Below, one piece after another: positions 61,701 through 64,000 of a DNA stretch of 64,000 nucleotides. This DNA is from Rhynchopus sp. YZ270_cl-10. Its lineage: Eukaryota > Euglenozoa > Diplonemea > Diplonemida > Diplonemidae. The notes beneath the pieces were generated by a model, which was not told the DNA's origin, did not search any database, and saw nothing but the letters and a program-made list of their open reading frames with translations. A program made the translations under genes and the position numbers. The stretch lies in the NCBI GenBank assembly GCA_964035575.1, contig OZ037844.1:1266501-1330500 (forward strand). Direction: 5' to 3'. Numbering within the stretch: position 1 is the first letter of the stretch; every line of letters begins with the position of its first letter.

Positions 61701-64000
61701 GCGAGCACGCGGGATACCTGTGGACGTGGTCGACCGTCGGGAAGGGGACGACCTTCGTGCCCGACACTGCGGCGCCGCCAACACCCGCACCGCCGACGCC
61801 TGCGCCGCCGACATTGCCACCGCCAACACCGGCACCGATCCGCCAGAAGCTGGAGGTGGTTGTGGAGTCGTTCACGTCGACCCGATCATACGGGCTCCAG
61901 GTGCAGGTGGAGTTTGACGGTGTCGATGCGTACGACGGATGCCACGAAGCGACGACCCGCCTCGGCTACAACAAATACATGTCCGGGGCGATGGAGGTGG
62001 TTGTGTCGGACTACGTCTACTCGGATGTGTTCCGTGTGCGCCTGACCACTTTACTGTCGAGGTGCAATTACGTCTACCGGAAGTGGTCGTTGAAGACGTG
62101 CGAGTTCAGTGTGAAGGACGCGACGGACAACGGGGACTGGGTGCGTGCGACGTGCCACTACGTCTACTACTCCACCAGCATCCCTCTCTCGATCCGCTGG
62201 CGTTGGGGAAGCGGGGACACGCTGCCGCCGGCCCCTGCGCTGTGCCCTGCGATGCGGACACGGACGGCGTGGTCGCAGCTGTCGTGCGACGAGCGTACAC
62301 TCTACACACGCGCAGTGGCGGAGTTCCGGACGGTGCGTGCCGACGAGTACAAGGCCTTCATGGACATGTACACGTTCCCGGAGAACCGCGGGTCGGGTGG
62401 GTTCACGACGTTCGCCTGGAACCGCTGGTACCTGCACGGGTGGGAGTCTGCGCTGCGGTCGCTTGGGGGTGACTTCGCCTGTGTGACGGTGCCGTACTGG
62501 GACTACCACAAGGACACAGGTGTCGAGTGTGCGCAGAACGAGGCCCTCCGGATGGACACCAGTGCGTTTGGGACCTGTGGCGGGGTTGCCGCAGACACGC
62601 ACTGCGTGACGGACGGGATGGCTGCTGGGTGGACGCTGTCGGGCGGGGCTGGTGGTGGGTGTGTGCGCCGCGAGTTTGCGTCGTACTCGTACGTGCAGAC
62701 AGAAGACAGGGTGGAGGGGATGCTGCGGTATGGAACGGAGGCAAGCTTCACGGAGTGGCTGGGGAAGGTCGATGTGCGTGTGCGCGGCCTTGTTGGGGGC
62801 ACGATGAACGACTTCTTTGGGAACACGCAGCCCGAGGACCCGCTCTTCTTCATCCACCTGGCGAACATGGACCGCCTGCTGGCGCTGTGGCAGGACTACC
62901 GCGGCCTGGACGAGTGGGAGCCGGAGCATACTGTCTCGGGTGCAGTGGCGGCCGAGGTGCTGAACATGCAGCATGCTGCGGACGGGTCTGTGCTGACGGC
63001 GTACTTCGGGACAGACGCGGTGACGGTCGCGCATGTGTTTGCACCGTACAAGATGGCTGCGGGTGCGTATGCGTACGGGGCCGATGCGATTGGGGCGCGC
63101 CTTGACTCCTTCCCCATGCAAGGGTACTGGTCCTCGGTGATCGTCCCCGGGGACACAACGGCAGTGACGTGCCCCCGCGGCCCGACCGGGCCTGCGCCTG
63201 CGCCGACACCGACCGTAGTAGCGTACCCGGTGGAGGTGGTGGTGACTGGCTACACTGCATATGGGGCGGACCTTGTGCAGGCACAGACAAAGGTCTTCCT
63301 GGACGGGGTCGCAGATGCGGAGGTGTGCCTGCCCAACGCGTCTGGTGAATACGGCTACAGACTTGGGGAGCACAAGTGGACGACGGTGGACCTGGCAGCG
63401 GAGGTGTCGCCGGTGTCTGTGGTTGCGTCGACGGATGTGTCTGGGCAGGGGTCTGCGACGACAGTCGGTGTGAGGCTGGCGCTGGGGACGGGCGACGACT
63501 GCGACACAATCTTTTTCCAGACGACGTGCCGTGTGGCGGTGGCGGACGCACCTGCAGACGGGGAGTGGGCACACGGGGTGTGCGAGGGCGTGGATACGGC
63601 CGGCGGTGTGCACGCGTCGCTGGCGTATAAGTGGCGTCGCGGTGCGGCAGGTGCGACGACACTCCCGTCTGCACCCGTGCCCGCAGAGCCTGTGTGTACG
63701 GGCACCTCAAGCCGCGTGCGGACGGCGCTGTCGCAGCTGACGTGCGACAAGCGCGACCTGTACATGCAGGCTGTGGCAACCTTCCGTGCGACACGGACGA
63801 GTGAGTACAACGCCTTCATGGACATGCACAAGTTCCCGGAGAACCGCGGTGGGGCAGCAGGTGCGGCGGGTGCGGCAACGGAGGCGGACCTGCTGCAGTT
63901 TGTGATGCTGCAGTTTTCCTGGTACCGCCGCTACCTGCACGGGTGGGAGTCTGCGCTGCGGTCGCTTGGGGGTGCCTTCGCCTGTGTGACGGTGCCGTAC
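52751..64000 (+). CDS. Giant secreted tyrosinase-type multidomain protein, copy 2 (3' end beyond window)
   Basis: 11250 nt are present, 3750 codons of an expected ~4586. The frame stays open to the last base at a constant offset of 20136 bp from copy 1, so there is no net insertion or deletion. The signal peptide, Ala-rich helix, EGF-like units, beta-rich regions, Pro/Thr linker, first tyrosinase-type domain and most of the second are all included. I noticed two amino-acid differences from copy 1: Val for Leu in the signal peptide (LLVAVCW) and Ala for Val at about residue 1284 (SSIATAALEE). The N and L substitutions of copper ligands in domain 1 are the same as in copy 1. The window ends just after the second domain's CVTVPY. 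Confidence 0.92.
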   Translation, partial: MRRDMKSPALLLVAVCWMLLLGAVPGFGEEVAEEEEEEGPCGLKECASLGSEAAPQNHATYAAPEKETQTPFSLTTLTGAFREPLVALQGTVVSAAMEEGEALMNKVGASELVDYVKSDAVLGPLQDKVGAMLEGITDIVEAASEEALGDTASLFDAISQDLVGTVGSDVCKADGATAHLQERLQRRASALSSSKTSCHPLDLPCWVAKLTIDTQFADGPGTPEYNPVIAVTAGIGMDFPLKEDGHVQVGLGLGLGLSNAWNVWDGTYTAGFDVGVSASVSVTADRPKTQAEADAAVVAARTVRTDAVTTRLNARAAMAGQQAAVDALVARETVSDRKVAAKKKALAAAEVDTGAAQRRTAAAVRDLAAAEKTVLECTTTLNTQTARKSVAEGLKPSVTTRLADLAALYSTKTAEYEAHYSTYLGAKTLEVLAEGGGDVAAIAQAKTETAVAFKKMTVAGNVAKVVGTRKTAAQAELGVLNREILDAGREVARMTERLPMKTAYRDVLRDESLPAKRAVEAERVSAEAAVRTELLEAKTEAAGIASERKPYDATIATANAADRAYGTANKAYTKALEEAEAIRLAAGPKKAMDYLRDNLGVSLGVAFTDRTWMGGLGLSLSFSLFGLELTAMFTIPTHLHCLSLEMHDRDGAFPKEFFKWLYFTGFSVNILSSSIVDLKDADIFGGYGENLKEQMFILKKISQAFKSDPVKTDPLTGEKKGKTWGTWLKENFEVSVSVEIGFSNGHGSTLDGAWSSLKCYDECAIGVNANQCSEEHGFACYDPAPYDRNDWQCRVVDECAIPEVLKICTDARQTCHDPVRASEDDPHVYGNWMCVCAGADVASGDAAAMQTAAAVRTCATADTECEGNSVCADVGQICVDPSTAPGDWRCVCVSPQEGFAVGAAAVCAKNECLAGCAYWTAARMQGPASDLPDWTDLPKDKTYCWNGLHSTTIVSECAINECETDVNLAVCADEGQTCLDPSHNTVGDWRCECVGGAVAAEPEGGVEAETPTQTALVCVVNECDMLSPCGAYQTCTDTDEEHLNSWVCECNAPTVAATVDVTGVSLVCTQDECAVAAVAAVCTAVGQTCRDPTPTPGSTGDWVCVCALPLSGFAQGAVARCSECTLAGRVDTCADAGKRCFDTDETDGSTGGTWSCVEPSAEVAAGVAHNECAAGGVAFCGEGQTCYDDDEAAAGTWYCLCDTGVGQGQQQRAAVCVLNECMGSNPCEPDTCLDTNPTAPALADYTCTAVSASASAHAAHAAATQKKSAHRAGRMAAALSDSSIATAALEEVMTLFSHLRPILEEGKVVAPFCLGATCDDETPDTKKTVQGTALAQLTETCDALEAHVYVDELLLSNVIFVATNGVPGFGDDTVELLVAAVAGFGLQDVDVELLVGGDGFSLTGAGRVLVADVGEGLLGTVIGALAGVLEDIQVVVTVDVGFDGSASVRFEVSLVAPDTDLKDVAVVNEEGTLGLNVFYEAGTTLLGPVSTVGVSLPLKVCVEDCDPVTVDSRFIYFTGTVQAKTVMGTVEAQGLLEMEGTWDRALGLPFLHISNARLGVGASISPTLAFPTSMTVGASVCLGLPESCLETPRADANYVEAKAYLSWSAVDPQENWFVVMVSELTLEKVVHILSTEDVLPELAVFKGMPSKIGQSGIYPLKSKDCDVLGEAANTTALDKDCFAFFSLNPGTKTQTLEFADGNDIVIPRGVTLSGRLRILDFEFSIDAAFSATQLYIDAEMGKVESDGSYGPLTMAVAGKELITLGRARVDGRVVGGPKFLVDVSKTSALVNISGYLEIPMLKTYGSLVVAVNDDEFAFDAELSLFGLLSVSVKVQWDWNMTNFNFAMASGGEGGSIGAGDALVSLNSMSFVYSAEKSLARVDASITVFLTLEVDAYLEIDGNWLAFGISGKLLGATVSVDGRALLSLATPTFTLTVTFSLGETLAKIGKAVWGGIKKVGAVLTQAWDYVGEKISKITGAIKDFFLGSLKKVADAIMGVLNGIGDVLSSVVGVLRDMPLLGELVSFGEDLVKGLASVFVQKKDEHVAIVEENVFGCNVLQRKWTNCVSIVCWPKSGSKYNDTECMDGLAADAKKVENLAASGAAKEAATQDNKNTNGGFVAVLDTGFAPADPEVAVDPVFTVASGHTGAAGSTVDVSTPVLNQGGVADPTMVSSSFGVDFGAGAADLEDQAAASLSTSLAHDVQNGVNPTFSEDYADEADTTYKAYVPVLPLLDRSRLNTVTTSLQGFSGSVQKPAWLRLDERCKTGAYSTLLSSKVQEGRCGVSYLYSVWLGVDGCGQETRVTDRVTFPAEPPVFAHPFPEDFTTALPHTDMGPYGVPKAGSQYGPEVLVTYEDSLDEVVVLSASSWLLKRTWTTQLFLAEGSCDYDIMGETRVQHITVTTPPPEFVALAADLNGRFLGAREGAELPRDSGVPVPIVTRPERQYWVEVKVSATQRYYKHRDLECYLNVARAPWVVRDPERHTEEGRADLIATIPLVTVCTAERTLWTSKALGALSLDGAGKMADDTVSSSQRVMRLTHNGITLRTEFPEGELASYIYDWLYIHYDATQPMLSDRHSDRYDEWEDKCVREGMDCRFLAKVGQYKIVPENEALYHNSPSFDTAGAGMLSSVACADFGGVWMLAGDAYAPVLSTDSDCAEGSSVTVVSAERTYDTCGQVVWRVEYLGHDSDSCGKEAAVAFRDFVVTTTVTAVTDLWEYFPEDDEVQMVADDDFASAAALCSAEVLPLGPARVEVPCGMAPVVVDYVDSVVEEVDRFTFERTWRIRSSVDGDCAQVLLNRERVQVVVALKRPVLLSVAVPTHGVDLELTMVWSDTVADLLEAIADAADVDADLEHLFLEDETNLATPGKMLADYPGIARTGTWVSAVPTGAYRLRVASTWTNVRDIGTTRFSTSTESVEEVCFKSWTDVDITLSTYTLDPSFQVYVRSGYAAWWQTPDECAMQWERTKTCTHVMAGADEGKPIPGSCEHAGYLWTWSTVGKGTTFVPDTAAPPTPAPPTPAPPTLPPPTPAPIRQKLEVVVESFTSTRSYGLQVQVEFDGVDAYDGCHEATTRLGYNKYMSGAMEVVVSDYVYSDVFRVRLTTLLSRCNYVYRKWSLKTCEFSVKDATDNGDWVRATCHYVYYSTSIPLSIRWRWGSGDTLPPAPALCPAMRTRTAWSQLSCDERTLYTRAVAEFRTVRADEYKAFMDMYTFPENRGSGGFTTFAWNRWYLHGWESALRSLGGDFACVTVPYWDYHKDTGVECAQNEALRMDTSAFGTCGGVAADTHCVTDGMAAGWTLSGGAGGGCVRREFASYSYVQTEDRVEGMLRYGTEASFTEWLGKVDVRVRGLVGGTMNDFFGNTQPEDPLFFIHLANMDRLLALWQDYRGLDEWEPEHTVSGAVAAEVLNMQHAADGSVLTAYFGTDAVTVAHVFAPYKMAAGAYAYGADAIGARLDSFPMQGYWSSVIVPGDTTAVTCPRGPTGPAPAPTPTVVAYPVEVVVTGYTAYGADLVQAQTKVFLDGVADAEVCLPNASGEYGYRLGEHKWTTVDLAAEVSPVSVVASTDVSGQGSATTVGVRLALGTGDDCDTIFFQTTCRVAVADAPADGEWAHGVCEGVDTAGGVHASLAYKWRRGAAGATTLPSAPVPAEPVCTGTSSRVRTALSQLTCDKRDLYMQAVATFRATRTSEYNAFMDMHKFPENRGGAAGAAGAATEADLLQFVMLQFSWYRRYLHGWESALRSLGGAFACVTVPY

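Overview
This window is nuclear DNA of a eukaryote, most likely a single-celled one. It has spliceosomal GT-AG introns, a Rab GTPase ending in a prenylation motif, secreted multidomain proteins, and AT-rich spacers full of A/T homopolymers and short inverted-repeat elements around GC-rich genes. I cannot place the lineage from sequence alone. All convincing genes lie on the + strand.

Layout. 1-7354: gene-poor and repeat-rich, holding one broken 5' fragment of an ankyrin gene (about 1165-1566) between 153-bp direct repeats, and a candidate 2.8-kb element with 28-bp inverted ends. 7355-8557: a fused double Rab, with a Rab32/38-like G domain followed by a decayed second G domain and a GGCCK tail. 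8558-15259: non-coding, with at least five foldback/MITE-like elements (one a textbook hAT-type MITE at 10257-10375) and members of several dispersed repeat families. 15260-19270: a three-exon coiled-coil gene (742 aa). A ~55-bp sequence recurs upstream of each of its exons, and nested foldback insertions lie in intron 2. 20078-31631: four tandem ankyrin-repeat genes built from exact 300-bp (100-residue, three-ankyrin) cassettes, 4, 10, 5 and 5 per gene. 32615-46375: an intronless 4586-residue secreted protein with a signal peptide, an Ala-rich helical region, about ten Cys-rich EGF-like units, long beta-rich regions, a Pro/Thr linker and four tyrosinase-type domains. 46376-50129: a spacer with two abutting inverted-repeat elements, a CGCGCGTTCG minisatellite and a possible small spliced gene. 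50130-52381: a fifth ankyrin gene (6 cassettes) with a one-base frameshift. 52751-64000: a second, almost identical copy of the giant gene, cut by the window end.

How it fits together. The right half is an [ankyrin gene - giant secreted gene] module present twice about 20.1 kb apart. The two giant copies run without a single length difference over 11.25 kb and I saw only two amino-acid differences, whereas the adjacent ankyrin genes have clearly diverged. The ankyrin gene of the second module carries the upstream leader of the giant gene, so the two may share expression control. All four tyrosinase domains keep the fold signatures but have lost diagnostic copper-ligand histidines, so they are probably not ordinary tyrosinases. 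The ankyrin proteins share a conserved N-terminal module with a KRRKL-type basic motif and differ mainly in the number and type of 100-residue cassettes, which looks like a recombining repertoire.
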